A stretch of DNA of 64,000 nt from Strigamia acuminata. Its lineage: Eukaryota > Arthropoda > Chilopoda > Geophilomorpha > Linotaeniidae. Below are positions 36,060-47,941 of this stretch, in pieces. Below the pieces are notes generated by a model. That model saw only the letters and a list, made by a program, of their open reading frames with translations. It made no database searches and was not told the origin of the DNA. The DNA lies in assembly GCA_949358305.1 (NCBI GenBank), contig OX442314.1, positions 60,519,369 to 60,583,368 of the forward strand, read 5' to 3'. A program made the position numbers and the translations under genes. Position 1 is the first letter of the stretch; every line of letters begins with the position of its first letter.

Positions 36060-38825
36060 ATGGCACTACGTAAAACATGGGGACCATTAGACCCCGCTTG
36101 CATCACTCGTGGCGGGATATTTCGAGGCGCGCTGCCCGATTTTTACCGACGATGTTTCGGCGAAGACGCCGACCCTTGGCGCCTGCGAATACTACATTCC
36201 CGATGCATCGCCCGACGTTGGGTACGAGACTGCACGCTCCTGGATACGTTCCCGGAGGGAATGCGCGAAGGCATCGCCACAGAGTTAGCTCGTGACGATG
36301 ACCCGAAATCGCCGATTTTCCACCCCGGATTGTCAAGTCAGTACACTGGCAACCCGGCGGAGGAACACGTGCTGCATGCGTGGCGAGCAGCCGAGACAGA
36401 AGAGGCCCGTGAGGCCATCTACCAGCATTATAGACAACAGCTGGTGGATACCGCTACGGCAGTGGCCGAGCGCATCCTCCAAAACGAGGGGATGACCGCG
36501 GATGATATTCATCTGTGGTTTGAGAGGCTGCGATTGGGAGAGAGTACGCCCCAGTGGAGACCTCGGATGGGAATTTTGACGTCCCAAGCCGAGATGTGGC
36601 AGCTCCACTACCTGGGGATTTTGGGGCCCAAGAGCAGCTACCCGCGGAAGCGCAAGCGCTCCAAAGGCGCCGGGGACAGCCAGTCGCGTTCCCCAGCGAC
36701 AACCAAGAAGCAGCGTGTCGCTCAAAACACGACTGAAGGCAACGAAGCTGGGCCATCCACTAGTACGGTGCGTGACCCTTCGCAGTATTCCCGACCGCGA
36801 ATTTTCATAAACCGTCAGATTAAAGACGGTAAGGAGTGCAAGGAGGTTTGGATGTCTGGTGACGAAGAGCGAGTCTCTCGTCCCAGCACTTCTAGACGTC
36901 CGCTGACTCATCGCGAGCAGCGGAAAAAAGATCGCAAAGAGCGATACTTCGCGAGGTGCGAAGCTCGGGGCCGTCCCATCCCCGAACCCGCCTACGCCTC
37001 CAAGAGAGCGGGTCGACGAGGTGGTAGCCAGTCAGGTGAGCGAAACGTCCCAGCGGCAGATACGCGGGACCTTCGCGAGATTCTGACTCAGATGAAGCGG
37101 ACGAAACTGACACGTTTCGATCCCGCGATGAAACACGCCAGGAAGATGGGTGTTGTCACCGACGGGAAGGTGACCCCACACGAGGTGGCAAGGTGGCTCG
37201 CAGACTACATTAATTCGCGACCACGACCCGATGGCATGCCAACCGCCATCGTGCAGCCTTCAGGCTCCGGACAACATCTCCCGGCGCTCCAAGTCGCAAT
37301 GACTGGAGTGCAGACGACGGAGACGCCACCACCGCCGACGCAGCCAACACCACCGCTGCCGACGCCGACGCTGCCGACCAAGACGCAGCCGCCTCCGAAC
37401 CTGCCGCCGCCGTCGTTGTTGAATTCGAGCGATCCGCCGGATTTACCCACCGACCGCTCAGTCCCTCTCCCCGTTGGACAGAGCATTGCGCAGGAATGTC
37501 GAGCCAATTTGACCGGCATTTACAGGCCGAGCCAACCCCGATCCGGTTCCTCGGCCCTGTTTTTCGAGAGGCGAGACGAAGAAGCGCGACTCGCGAGAGA
37601 AGCCGCCAATCCGACTATCTCCGAGCTCTCAGCGTTTCGCTTCGTGATGGAAGACCCAAGAGTCTCCGCGCCCGCCTTGCGAGGTGTGGATCAGGCCCAG
37701 CGATATTTCATCGAATGGGCAACGGCGATGATGAGTAAGCTCTCGTGTGCCTTCACTGCGGATTCGGAGCGATCGAATCCAGTGAATCGTCGCAGCCTAC
37801 AGCTATCATTGACCAAGGTCATGATGCAGCTGCTAACCCCAGCACTCTTCGGAGAAGGGCGTCAGGCGATGGCCGCATGGTCTGTCGTGGACAGAGAGGG
37901 TGTACAGGTTCCCCGTGCACTCCTCGCAGAGTGGAGCTCCATTCTGCCCGACCCTGTGTTGACTCGGTACGAGCTAACCAGGGATGTGGTAAACCCCGAA
38001 TTTGAGGGGTACAAGTTGCGAAGCACGGCGTTTCGTTATACCTCCGCCACCTGGACAGCGGCGCCTACCCAACAACTGCGCGCCTTGACCATCCAGACGG
38101 AAGAATCGGCAGAGGATGTAGAAATGGTGATCTCGCCGACGAGCGGAGTTCCGATTCCGCCACCGATGCCTGCGGAGATATCCCCGCAAGGACCCGCCCT
38201 GTTCGAAGTGGCGGGTAAACCAAAGCGCTTGCTGTGCCGAACGCCACCCGTCAGGTCCGTCGAGCAAACGAAGCCGACACCGCCCGGGACCTCACCGGCC
38301 CGAGCGGCGACAACGACGCAAGCCGCTATTCCCGCGGCCACCCAGAAGCCGAAGCCGGCACCGCCTCCGCCAGACTATTACGGGCGAATCATCGAAGAGT
38401 TTCCCCATCTCTCGATGACGACGGCGACCAGGAGGTTTATCCTCGCGCAGCGGGACAAAGGCAAATCAGTCTTCATCTGGCTTCACAACCAGATCCGGAA
38501 GACTAGAGACCTCATCTTCCACCAGAGGTTGCTGAGAGCCCACCGTGTGCCAGTGACGCCAGCGGAAGCCAATGCCATCCGGCATACGAACACCGGCTTC
38601 TCCGCCTACATCCCGAGCGTTTGGTTACACGAGAGGACGCGTGCCCCGCATGAGCCAGTTGACGGCCATGCATTATGCTTCATTACGGAGCATGAGGACC
38701 CCCGAGATCGGTCCTCGGCGTTAGTAGGCGATCTACCCGCGCCACCCGGCACTCAACCGCCTGTCCCTGGAGTGAGTTACGCCCAGGTGACGGACTCAGT
38801 GTCGGGTCCCCCAGGAAAGAAGTGA
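36060..38825 (+). CDS. Element B ORF3 main exon: conserved non-envelope protein
   Basis: This exon encodes 921 residues of unknown function in the place of env. The exon begins with an ATG directly after the acceptor AG. Three blocks align with element A: an N-terminal block with GGIFRGALPDF and SPIF, ending TSQAEMWQLHYLGIL (to about 36625) and followed by a basic stretch (YPRKRKRSK); a central block with REAANPTISEL and GRQAMAAW (about 37570-38045); and a C-terminal block with FHQRLLRAHR and VWLHER (about 38370-38705). The linkers are proline/threonine-rich. No signal peptide, transmembrane segment or cleavage site is seen. The basic cluster hints at nucleic-acid binding or nuclear entry. 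That role is inference. Confidence 0.82.
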   Translation: MALRKTWGPLDPACITRGGIFRGALPDFYRRCFGEDADPWRLRILHSRCIARRWVRDCTLLDTFPEGMREGIATELARDDDPKSPIFHPGLSSQYTGNPAEEHVLHAWRAAETEEAREAIYQHYRQQLVDTATAVAERILQNEGMTADDIHLWFERLRLGESTPQWRPRMGILTSQAEMWQLHYLGILGPKSSYPRKRKRSKGAGDSQSRSPATTKKQRVAQNTTEGNEAGPSTSTVRDPSQYSRPRIFINRQIKDGKECKEVWMSGDEERVSRPSTSRRPLTHREQRKKDRKERYFARCEARGRPIPEPAYASKRAGRRGGSQSGERNVPAADTRDLREILTQMKRTKLTRFDPAMKHARKMGVVTDGKVTPHEVARWLADYINSRPRPDGMPTAIVQPSGSGQHLPALQVAMTGVQTTETPPPPTQPTPPLPTPTLPTKTQPPPNLPPPSLLNSSDPPDLPTDRSVPLPVGQSIAQECRANLTGIYRPSQPRSGSSALFFERRDEEARLAREAANPTISELSAFRFVMEDPRVSAPALRGVDQAQRYFIEWATAMMSKLSCAFTADSERSNPVNRRSLQLSLTKVMMQLLTPALFGEGRQAMAAWSVVDREGVQVPRALLAEWSSILPDPVLTRYELTRDVVNPEFEGYKLRSTAFRYTSATWTAAPTQQLRALTIQTEESAEDVEMVISPTSGVPIPPPMPAEISPQGPALFEVAGKPKRLLCRTPPVRSVEQTKPTPPGTSPARAATTTQAAIPAATQKPKPAPPPPDYYGRIIEEFPHLSMTTATRRFILAQRDKGKSVFIWLHNQIRKTRDLIFHQRLLRAHRVPVTPAEANAIRHTNTGFSAYIPSVWLHERTRAPHEPVDGHALCFITEHEDPRDRSSALVGDLPAPPGTQPPVPGVSYAQVTDSVSGPPGKK

Positions 38826-38849
38826 TCGCTCAGCCCCACGGTCTGAGCT

Positions 38850-38861
38850 CGGAGGGGGAAG
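38850..38861 (+). other. Polypurine tract of element B
   Basis: GGAGGGGGAAG lies directly before the 3' LTR. This is the expected plus-strand primer. Confidence 0.85.
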
Positions 38862-39880
38862 TGTTGTGACCCGACTGGACCGGGGTCAACGAAGAGTTTC
38901 TCTCGTGACCTCGTTTCGGGTGTAAGGGGAGCCGCAAGCGCGTCTCCCTTCCCTCAGTGCATTGACATCTAGTCAATGGACAGGCGTCTGCCCTGAGGGA
39001 GTGGGGATGGCTCGTCCACCCCACCATTGGGTGATTCCGGTCACCTGTCAACCCCGCTTTGTGCAAAGGAATGTGCCTTGCACTGAGCGGGCAGAACCAA
39101 CACAACCATCAAACGAGAGACACACGTAAACCCGTCGTCCTACAAGATCAGGCCCAAGTAAATATACTGGGATTGACCAAGGACAAAGGACAATTTACCG
39201 TGAGTACGTTTGGTCAGTGTCAAACTCCGCAGAGTAACCTGCGAGATAAGATTACCACACTATTTTAGCACACCAGCTAGAAATAGTAAAAACCACTCCA
39301 GTTTAGCGAGTTGTGCAGACAAACGGTCGCACAAGCCTAAACTGCAGTAAAACCACGACGAGCGTTCCCGCCGCTGTGTGACCGCCGGGAGCCAGAAGAG
39401 TCCGCCGCTGTGTGATCGCCGGACACCACACAAAAACCTAGACAACAGCCCGAAGTAAGCCTTTTAACTAAGCATTCACTCGCGCCCGACCAGCGTGAGC
39501 CCGAAGGACCAGCCAGAGACGAGCCGAGGACGCCATATTGCCACGCCGGCCCAAGACGACACCACGTTGCCACAACGAGGACGCCATCTTGGACACGACC
39601 GAGACAACAGACGACCTCGCCGATTCCAGCCAGCTTTCATCATACCTTTACCTTTCCATTTCCCTTCACCCATTCCGATTTACCTTTTACCTACCTTTTA
39701 TATATATATATATATAAGATATATCTGTACATTGTCCCACAGAATAAATCTATATTATATTTTACCTTTTATATCTGTGTAATCATTTCTTTGGGTAAAC
39801 CGCTTGAGCAAAGCGGTAGTGAGTTAGTCGAATTAAGTAATCAACCCACGAGTTAGCGACGGTTAGAGTTGAGCGCGACA
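38862..39880 (+). repeat. Element B 3' LTR
   Basis: The LTR is 1019 bp and appears identical to 26378-27396. Its AATAAA is at 39743-39748. It is followed by the target copy AGTT. Confidence 0.95.
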
Positions 39881-39884
39881 AGTT

Positions 39885-41377
39885 TTGTAAAGACAGCGTC
39901 TGTTTGTAAAATCTAATATTTTTGGGTGCAGAATATCAGCCCGGACGCAATGTAAAATGGCGAACAGTGGTATCCGAATTGCGAACGAAATACTGTACTT
40001 CACGAGGGAGAATGTCGACACTCACAAAGCGCCCTTAGAGAATATTTCTTCTCTTATGTCCGTTGTGCCAATGTTGGTGTGCCCGACAACAAACCGCGTC
40101 TTTAATCCGTAAATGACGAAATAAATGCACAATTGAGACAACAAATACTTGCAAAATATCCAGTATGGACAGGAAGTCACAGTCATGGCTAAAATATGTT
40201 GGTGAATTAAGACCGACCAACACGCTTTTTCTTGAGCAAAATGAGGTGGGTGCTATAATAATAGCGCTGGTTAGATAACCAACCATGAGAATTTGGGCTG
40301 CTAATAGGCCTTGTGCGTTGCGACACCATAAAATCGCACTTCAAAAACTCCTAATTGAGACGGAAGCTTGTTCTCTGTTGAAGGAAAAATGACCAAAAAA
40401 AAAAATAATAGAATGAGAAATAAACAGGGGCAAAATAATTTAAGCTATATCAAAATTAATTCTAGAAAAATGATAAAATGGCGCAAAATGTGCGAGAAAA
40501 TTTCAAAAATTTAACCTGTAGCTAGCCAGGACCGTGACAATACAAACAAAATTACATCATTTTAATAATTAAAAGACTAGTGCACGGTTGCAGGTTAGGC
40601 GTAATAAGGCTTGGCCAATGGGAGTTAGGCCAACTTTGAAGTCGGATTGAGTATAGAACCGCTGAAACCAATCATAATGACCCATTACACAGATATAAGT
40701 GATCTTTGTAAAACTGCACAACAAATTATAAATGAATATAAATAAACTACTTTAATAACATTTATTTGCTTAGTATAATTTTAAGTTTGCTTCACATTAC
40801 TAGCAAACGCGTTAATTTTATTTTATTTAAGACTTAGTGGGTGGGCCATCCTGCACTACTCGCGTGGTTGAGGCTTTCGCAGTGATTTTGCGGCTTGTAA
40901 TTTGATTGAACAACACACATACATCCTTGAATTTAAAACTAAAATGGAATCAATTTTACATTAATTTCAATTGAAAATAAATCTTAATTTTAAGGGAAAC
41001 ATTCGACCGGTTATTTTGGCCTGTCTAGCCGTTCTACTGTTAAAGAATGAACCATTTTGTTTTATCGCTTCAAACGGCCATCTACTTTAGCAATCTTTGC
41101 AGTAGTTCTGGCTTTATATTGGCCAAACTGCCCAAAATTAGACAGCTTTCAATGTTTTTAATGTGATAAACTGTCCTCCATCTGCATGTAGTACTTCTCA
41201 TTATATTCACTCGTTTTCCATTTCAATTGGGTTGGGGTATGGGACTCGTGCTGCCCACCTTTATAAGCTTGATATTTTTCTTCTGGTATTGCAATTTGGT
41301 TGGACCAGATTCAACCAAACGTGCATTTAGCATTCTGCAATTATTTTATTGAGAATTCATTTATTGAGTTGTTAATG
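39885..41377. other. Non-coding host DNA right of element B
   Basis: No gene, RNA or repeat could be supported. The sequence is AT-rich, with only short overlapping frames. Confidence 0.5.
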
Positions 41378-41806
41378 CTAAATCAGTTGCGGTATTAAAC
41401 CCAAATCCCCTCTCCATGACTGATCCACAACCCATCTGAAACTTGGAGGAAATCTGAAGTTCCTACCTCAAGTGGGGTCAACAGTAAGCCTAACCATCAA
41501 ATAGCACTTCAATCCTGCTGTTTAAATAGGCAGAACTACTTTAATTATGTCTAGAGGGAATGGTATTACACATACCATATGGTAGTAGTGGCTAATTAGG
41601 CCAAAGCCTGCAAGGAACGTGACAGGGTTAAAACACAATATCGATATGAGTAAAAGCAAAAAGCAGAAATTATCAAATTAATAGATTTCGTATATTCAAA
41701 ATTAGAAAGAAAGAAAAAAAACAAATAGGACGAAACATAATAAAACAATATTCATAGTATAAGGATTACAATAGTCTGGACTGAATCGTTCTGCTAAATA
41801 TGGACG
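41378..41806. repeat. Dispersed repeat family R1, copy 2
   Basis: It is similar to 6556-7011 along its length, with scattered substitutions and small indels. It is non-coding. Confidence 0.7.
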
Positions 41807-43924
41807 AAGCACAGACATAACTTACTTTGACGAACTGATTAAATGTCTTATATCTGATCTGATAAAATGAGAAATGAGACTAATGGAAATGTACTGAATA
41901 AATGTGTGACCAACCAGCGACATTAAGTGGAGGATCCTCAGCAGCTCCTACGGCGTATTGTTACGTGTAATCTGGGGTGGATTCACACACAACAATTTAT
42001 TATCATTTCAAGCAGCAGACTTAAAAAGCTAAAGTGTTTTGTTGAGAAATGATTAAGCTTTTATTTAAATTTGTCAAGCAAACTTTATTCACTTGGATAG
42101 ACATCCATGGGTTTTACAAACTCAAATAAATTAGCTTAGAATTCAAATTATAAACCAAATAAACTCAAATTATAAACTTAAAAAATAAGAGATAAGAATT
42201 GACAATCAATGCATGAAAATTATATCAACTTGGTTTTCAAACCCAAGAGACCAAGCACTGAAGATGCTAGTCTTCAAGGCTGGTAAGAGAGGCATAATGG
42301 TGTTGACTGGTCTAACTCCTGAGCTGATCTATGACTTGTCTAAATAAAAATACTCAGCAAGTAAACTTCTAATCTCCATCCTCAATCATAGTTGATTGAT
42401 CAGCCGACATAGTGTGAAATACACACTAGCGCCGACTGGTGAGGATTTACTGAAACTCATGCAGTCAGACTCGCTACTAGCGCAGTATAGATGCGTAACA
42501 GTGTCGTTTGGAGCTGCGTCCTGATTGCAGCCAATCAATACAGAGGAAGCTTAATTCACTGCAGATTACATTCCCCATCTCTGCACACTGCGCTTGGAAC
42601 TGCATTGAATGAAAAGTGTTATCGCTGATTACAGTCTTTGGAAATGACCATCGCTTTCTTAATTTGTTTAACAGTCGTAGATGCTAAATCAGGAATATCA
42701 ATTTGTTTGTATTTATTCATATCGTAACATGGTGCTGTCATTTGTGGTGGCATCAGGTATTAAAGTACGCTTGTTAATTGAACAAAAAAACTACAAACAA
42801 TTTTTAGTTTTACAATTATTAATAAATAATTGGTATTAATATATACATGTGTATCGATTTCAACAATGCAGTTGCTGCCGAATGTACATCTGCATCTGCT
42901 TCTGCTTCATTGCAGAGGATCAGTTCTAAACCCTCAGTAAATTCATAAGAAAATGTTTTTTGCTGCTGTTGAATTTGCTAAAACAGCTTTTTCTAAAAGC
43001 TTAACTTTAGTTTTTAACTCTACATTTTCTGCAGAAGAAAACCACTAAAGCAGAAAAGGAATAATAATTACACGGTGATAAATAAATTAGAGTTCAAGTA
43101 CATACATCATTATGCACTTGGAGCATTCATCGTCCAATTGCGCTTCTCGCACAACTTTCAGTGTCGGCAACAACTCAAAAGTCGGATGTTCTACCGGAAA
43201 TTTCTATAAACTCTCACTTTCAGAGCTTTCTGACAAATCCGTATTATCAAGAGTAGGAGACCAGATTTCGCTGAGAACGTATTCTAGCCAATATATCATG
43301 TGGTAGAACAGGTAATTGGTAATCATCTGAGTCCCAGTCACCTGGCAATTCATTACTATGGTGGGGAAACTACATCAGAAGACTCTTCACTCGGTGTAGA
43401 AGGAAATGAACGCTCACTGTTCTCTGAAGACCGTCATTTCCTTGGTCTACCCATAGGTCCCTTTGTGACGATGATGACCAAACATCTATCAAATGGTAGT
43501 ACCGGTTATACAAGTGAACAAATACGAGATAAATAAAATACAAGATGGTTAACAAAACAACTACAGTTTTATTCAATACCGGATATAATTATATTGATAC
43601 TAGTAATTATACTGGTCAATATACATTAAACACTAAGTTATATAAAACTAATGCCGACATTTGGTCAATTAAAAGTAGTTTAAACTATACATAAAATGGC
43701 AGAATGGCCCTAAAATAATACGATTACGGTTACTGCTGGTCCTCGGTCCGGATTAGGGATAACTACAAAATTGAGTTTTTCTTGCGGTTAAGGAGCGGGC
43801 TTTCATAGACCGTAGGTAGCACTTGATTCTGCTTATAGTGCGCGGGTTAAAAATGAGAGGATTTACGGTATCGATTAAATAAATTTTTTATTAATTAAAA
43901 AATAATATGCTGCTTACATGTAAT
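41807..43924. other. Non-coding host DNA
   Basis: Frames at 43112-43306 and 43300-43536 are short and unrecognised. I see no splice-flanked exon or RNA gene. Confidence 0.45.
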
Positions 43925-43941
43925 AAAGAAAGTCATAATTT

Positions 43942-44664
43942 TTACTCAGCAACCAAAGTGTCATCCTCATTAGCTGGATAAGTTTCATCAGCAGATGTCA
44001 TAATTACAGAGTAAACACAATCAAGCATCTTGTTCACGTCCGAAAACAAACCGACGTAATCTTCCCCGTCGACGACCTCGTTTCGGCGTTGCTTCTGCGC
44101 ATAAAACGGTTGCTCGCAATCGTCAACCAGCAAAATAACTCGACGCCCGTGTTGACAATGCAAACTGAAACACAATGTTTGCAGTTGGCGCATCTCTGGG
44201 ACACCGAAATTTCGTTCCAAGTCGTCCACGTCCCGAAAAAGATGCGAATAATCTTCGTTCAACACAAACTCCTGCATTAAATCGTTTATCCTACTTGCAA
44301 AACACTCGTAATAGCGTTCACAAGCTTGCGGGAATGCGAAATAAACCGGAATAAACGTTCCGAACGTTCTTCGAAGACCCTTGTAACCATTCATTTCGAA
44401 ATTTCGCGCAATTTCGTAAGTGAACACTTCGTTCATGAATTGTTTTCCTTGTTTCTTGTACGACGGGTCGCTCGAATCCAAACTCATTCCGTAAAAACAT
44501 CCGATCATCGCTAAAAATGTCGTCTTTCCGAATCCCTTTGGCAAACGATAAATGTAACGTCCGGGTTTTTCGTAATATTTTAAAACTCTGGTCTTGTCGA
44601 TGTACAAATTACACTGGATATCTTCTAAGAAGTTTCGTCGAAGGTTCTCCCAGTTCTGTGCCAT
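43942..44664 (-). CDS. AAA-ATPase-like domain protein, copy 2
   Basis: This is a close paralogue of 21787-22509, with the same 240-residue length from the ATG at 44664. The Walker A equivalent LPKGFGKTTF is identical. The Walker B segment reads LLVDDCEQPF, with Asp where copy 1 has Asn, so this copy is nearer the family consensus acidic pair. Most changes elsewhere are conservative. The open frame also extends upstream to a TTG at 44718. Both copies stay open, which suggests that both are, or recently were, under constraint. Confidence 0.6.
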   Translation of the reverse strand: MAQNWENLRRNFLEDIQCNLYIDKTRVLKYYEKPGRYIYRLPKGFGKTTFLAMIGCFYGMSLDSSDPSYKKQGKQFMNEVFTYEIARNFEMNGYKGLRRTFGTFIPVYFAFPQACERYYECFASRINDLMQEFVLNEDYSHLFRDVDDLERNFGVPEMRQLQTLCFSLHCQHGRRVILLVDDCEQPFYAQKQRRNEVVDGEDYVGLFSDVNKMLDCVYSVIMTSADETYPANEDDTLVAE

Positions 44665-44945
44665 GTTGTTCGGATCGAAAAATCGACTAAACTGTTGCGA
44701 TTCTGTACGAAGATTCAATATAATGAAACTAAACTGTACATGTGAGATGTACGTATCGTTGGATGTACGAAACGTCAGAAATACGTTTCAGAGAGACAGT
44801 TGTATTGATTGTAAGACACATGTGTAGAAAAAATAACAATAGTTATTAATGATAATGATAGAAAGCTAATTTTAATTTTGATTTATTTAATGCCGCCATT
44901 TTATTTTGCTGATGATGAAATCCTTTTGAAATTTTATTAGTAGTT

Positions 44946-46169
44946 TTATTTTACACTTTTTTTTAAAGTTGACACGATTCTCTTTCTGTTTTCCGCGCTC
45001 AAACCACGCAAGAACAACTCGATATTGGCCAAATCTTTCGAAGCGAACAACCAACCAAAATTGAATGAAAAACGACTATCCACCACGGAAATACGCTTCC
45101 TCATCTCGGCCGGGGCCTGAACCCAGAAATCCGTCAAACAATCCCTGACCTTAGCCAGATGATCGGCGTCTTTCAAACATCTCGATTGAACCCACACGAC
45201 ATAACCGAGTTTTGAATAAAAACATTCCTCCGAAAGCCCGTTGTAAATCCGATCTGAAATAGCGGTAAAAAAATCTACGTACAAAAAGTCCAGCAAAAGA
45301 ACGAAATAAAAGTGATTTCCGATGGCCGAATCGAAAATGGCGTCCACTTGCTGCTCGTCCAACTGCGAAAGCAGAAAACAAACGATGTCTATCCCGAAAC
45401 AGCGACCACGAGTGGACTCGACGTGATCATCGAATACTGCATTAATCAAACGAGCAAATTCGCTTGTTTTTTGGATGCAATTGAAGAAGACTTCCTTTCG
45501 TTCGTCCTCGCTCATTATGGACCAGAAATATTGCACCGCGCTTTGGTTTCGGTATTTCACGCTCCTCAGCAACATCTCGATTTTTCTGCCGCTTATTTGG
45601 CTAAAATAAGCTTCAAACAGATTCCATTTCCAATAATTAAACATCACGCTTTGTAAATACCCCTCATTTTTAAGAGCCTTCTCGGAAACCTTTTGCTGCA
45701 AATCGTCGGTCAATTCGTTCCAGAGATCCTCGACTGCGTCTTCCACGCAGAAAATACAAGCAATGGTGAATCTCTCTTTGACACTCAAATGTGTTAAATG
45801 TACCAGAGCTCGGGCTGATTCGGTTGCATCTAACTTGCCGTGTACAGTCCATCGGGACTCGTGGATGATTTCTTGCACGAATTCCATCTCCATTTGTTTA
45901 AGGACGCGCTTAAATATGTATTCGATCCATTCGTATAATTGTTTTCCAACTCGTTTGACAAATATGCACAATGCAGGTTTTAAGTAGTGTCGAATGGGCA
46001 AGGAATCCACTTGTTTGCAAACATCGTTTTCGAGTTTGATCCAGCGTCTCGTGTAGCTGCAATTAAACTCCCAATCAAGATGGAAATTAAAGTGATTTTT
46101 CCAAAGTGAAACTGAAGTCTCGGCGAGTAAAATGTGTTGGAAACTCGGCACGTCCAAGATGAACTTCAT
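44946..46169 (-). CDS. Unknown 407-residue helical protein, copy 2
   Basis: This is the paralogue of 22803-24026, with the same length and the same start context. The two keep most residues in common, including the DSLPIRHYLKP and LDATESARALV blocks. It diverges from the other copies after RIVS (TLKKSVK versus KYFSMPI). A TATA-like TATACATAAAG lies about 35-45 nt upstream of the ATG. It sits 282 bp upstream of AAA-like copy 2. The function is unknown. Confidence 0.65.
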   Translation of the reverse strand: MKFILDVPSFQHILLAETSVSLWKNHFNFHLDWEFNCSYTRRWIKLENDVCKQVDSLPIRHYLKPALCIFVKRVGKQLYEWIEYIFKRVLKQMEMEFVQEIIHESRWTVHGKLDATESARALVHLTHLSVKERFTIACIFCVEDAVEDLWNELTDDLQQKVSEKALKNEGYLQSVMFNYWKWNLFEAYFSQISGRKIEMLLRSVKYRNQSAVQYFWSIMSEDERKEVFFNCIQKTSEFARLINAVFDDHVESTRGRCFGIDIVCFLLSQLDEQQVDAIFDSAIGNHFYFVLLLDFLYVDFFTAISDRIYNGLSEECFYSKLGYVVWVQSRCLKDADHLAKVRDCLTDFWVQAPAEMRKRISVVDSRFSFNFGWLFASKDLANIELFLRGLSAENRKRIVSTLKKSVK

Positions 46170-46690
46170 GATTGAATAGTTTGATTGATCTGCAGTCTTC
46201 CTTTATGTATACATTTTATTGGTAACGTTTGGGAGACGTGCACGTCGAGAACGTTCGACGACGTAATGTTAAATTCGGTAATTGAATTATTTATTAAAAA
46301 TAAACAATTTGTTAATTATTTTTATTTTTCCGCTAGTTAATCGTGTAAAATATGAATTCAAAGAGAAGCTGCGCAGTGAAGTTACAGAAGTTGCTGCTGT
46401 GCAGTGAAGTGAGAAATTGGAAAAAGAAATTCTAACCGCCACATTTTTTAATCTTCATCTTCCCTACGCAATACATGAAATGCAAGTGCTGCACTTTCTT
46501 ATTCTCGGTAGATATTTTCCTTTGTCCCGGAACAAAATTTTGATAAAAAATAAAACTTTCTTTTCTTCGTATATATGAAAATACACAGCGATTTCTGCAA
46601 TCTAATACAGTATTATTTCTTGATACAAAATTAAACAAGACAAGAAGAAGATTTCATTCTTTGAATGCAAAAAAAAAGAATAATTTGAAA

Positions 46691-47756
46691 ATTTTTTAAA
46701 AAAGGACCTCAGAATTTGGGTGTAAAGCTGTTTCAAATATACAATTTAAATGGAAGTGTAGTCTACTCTCCTTACATTTATTGAATTTTAATGACAGTCA
46801 CAATTCTGTAAACAATAAATTTTTCATTCAATGTGCTGTTTGTCACAAGTTCATGTTTTCCCATTAAACAATGGTTTAATTTCAAAGAGAGTTTATTTAA
46901 AGGTAGAATTTAGCACACAAGTGTTAAACTTAAAATAGTATTAGCAATTTATTCAAGGGTTTATTTTTTTTACAAATATTTACAATTCATTGTTCAAATG
47001 GTATTTATTTTTTAAAAGTTTAAGTTTTTTATGTCTTAGGTAGGTCTTGTTCATCTTATTGTCCTGATTGCAGCCAATAAGGACACAGAATTAAGCAAGG
47101 CGTCTTCGTGGCTTGACCGCCATCTTAGAGATGCCCATGTGGTCCTCGACCAACCACCACTCAAGCTTTGCTGCAGCATAGTCGCGACCATGTTAAGTAA
47201 ACAGGTTGTTATTAATTTAATTATGTTTTATTTAGTTATATATGTAAGTACTGATACTGTCAAAAGGAATTATAATTTATTTATTATTTGTGTCATGTGA
47301 ATAGACGTATTGTTGGCAATGATAAAGCTCTATGCTATGCCTATCACATCACATGTATTCATTTTGGCTTTTTGCCTCTTTTGTCTCTAGCCAAGATGGC
47401 TGCACACAGTGCTTGCTCCACACAGTAGCTGCATTCAAAAATTAACACATTTTGTGTTTTACTTCAATTTTAAAGCAAAAATGATGTCATTTCCTATCCT
47501 ATGTTAAACATAAAACTAAATTTGGTAAAAATACAATCTAAAATACAATTTTACCAAACTCTAATTTACTTCAGCGTTAATTTATATACAAAGTTTTAAA
47601 AAAATTGAAGCAAAATTAACTTAAAATTCAACCACGTAGTTTTGTCATCCTAGAACAAATCTTAAAAGATAATTGTAGATGTATTATGGTACTTGTAGTT
47701 TCAGTTTACTCTTTTTTTTAAAATGGAGAATTTCTTGTTTATTCAGCAAAGAAATT
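46691..47756. other. Non-coding AT-rich host DNA
   Basis: No feature could be supported apart from an isolated CCAAGATGGC motif near 47392 and a CCGCCATCTTAG near 47109. Confidence 0.45.
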
Positions 47757-47941
47757 TTCAGGTTTCGACATGATTCTTCCTATGTTTTCCGCGCTCAAAC
47801 CACGCAAGAACAACTCGATATTAGCCAAATCTTTCGTTGCGAACAAATAAAGAAAAATGTCCGAAAAACGATTATCCACAACGGAAACATGTCTCCTCAT
47901 TTCGGCCGGAGCCCGTACCCAAAAATCCGTCAAACAATCAC
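47757..47941 (-). pseudogene. Short C-terminal fragment of the 407-residue gene family
   Basis: About 60 codons align with the very end of the full genes (TDFWVRAPAEMRR to SAENIGRIMSK). Both ends stop abruptly: above 47941 the sequence is unrelated, and below 47757 unrelated residues follow. The lower boundary coincides with that of the other three copies. Confidence 0.7.

Larger units (their letters stand above)
26378..39880 (+). mobile_element. Element B: complete Ty3/gypsy LTR retrotransposon with third gene
   Basis: This 13.5-kb plus-strand element has two 1019-bp LTRs that look identical by eye. It is flanked by the 4-bp direct repeat AGTT (26374-26377 and 39881-39884). Order: 5' LTR, primer site, gag, frameshift signal, pol, hairpin repeats, small acidic exon, intron, ORF3, purine tract, 3' LTR. 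Every gene is open. It is homologous to element A throughout gag, pol and ORF3 and has the same primer site, but clearly diverged. Identical LTRs imply a very recent insertion, and it is likely competent. Confidence 0.96.
43925..46690 (-). repeat. Segmental duplication, copy 2
   Basis: It is the second copy of the block at 21776-24395. The two begin with the same AAGAAAGTCATAATTTTTAC and end in the same A-rich stretch. An extra segment of about 110 bp is present near 46478-46600. Element B lies between the two copies. Confidence 0.85.
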
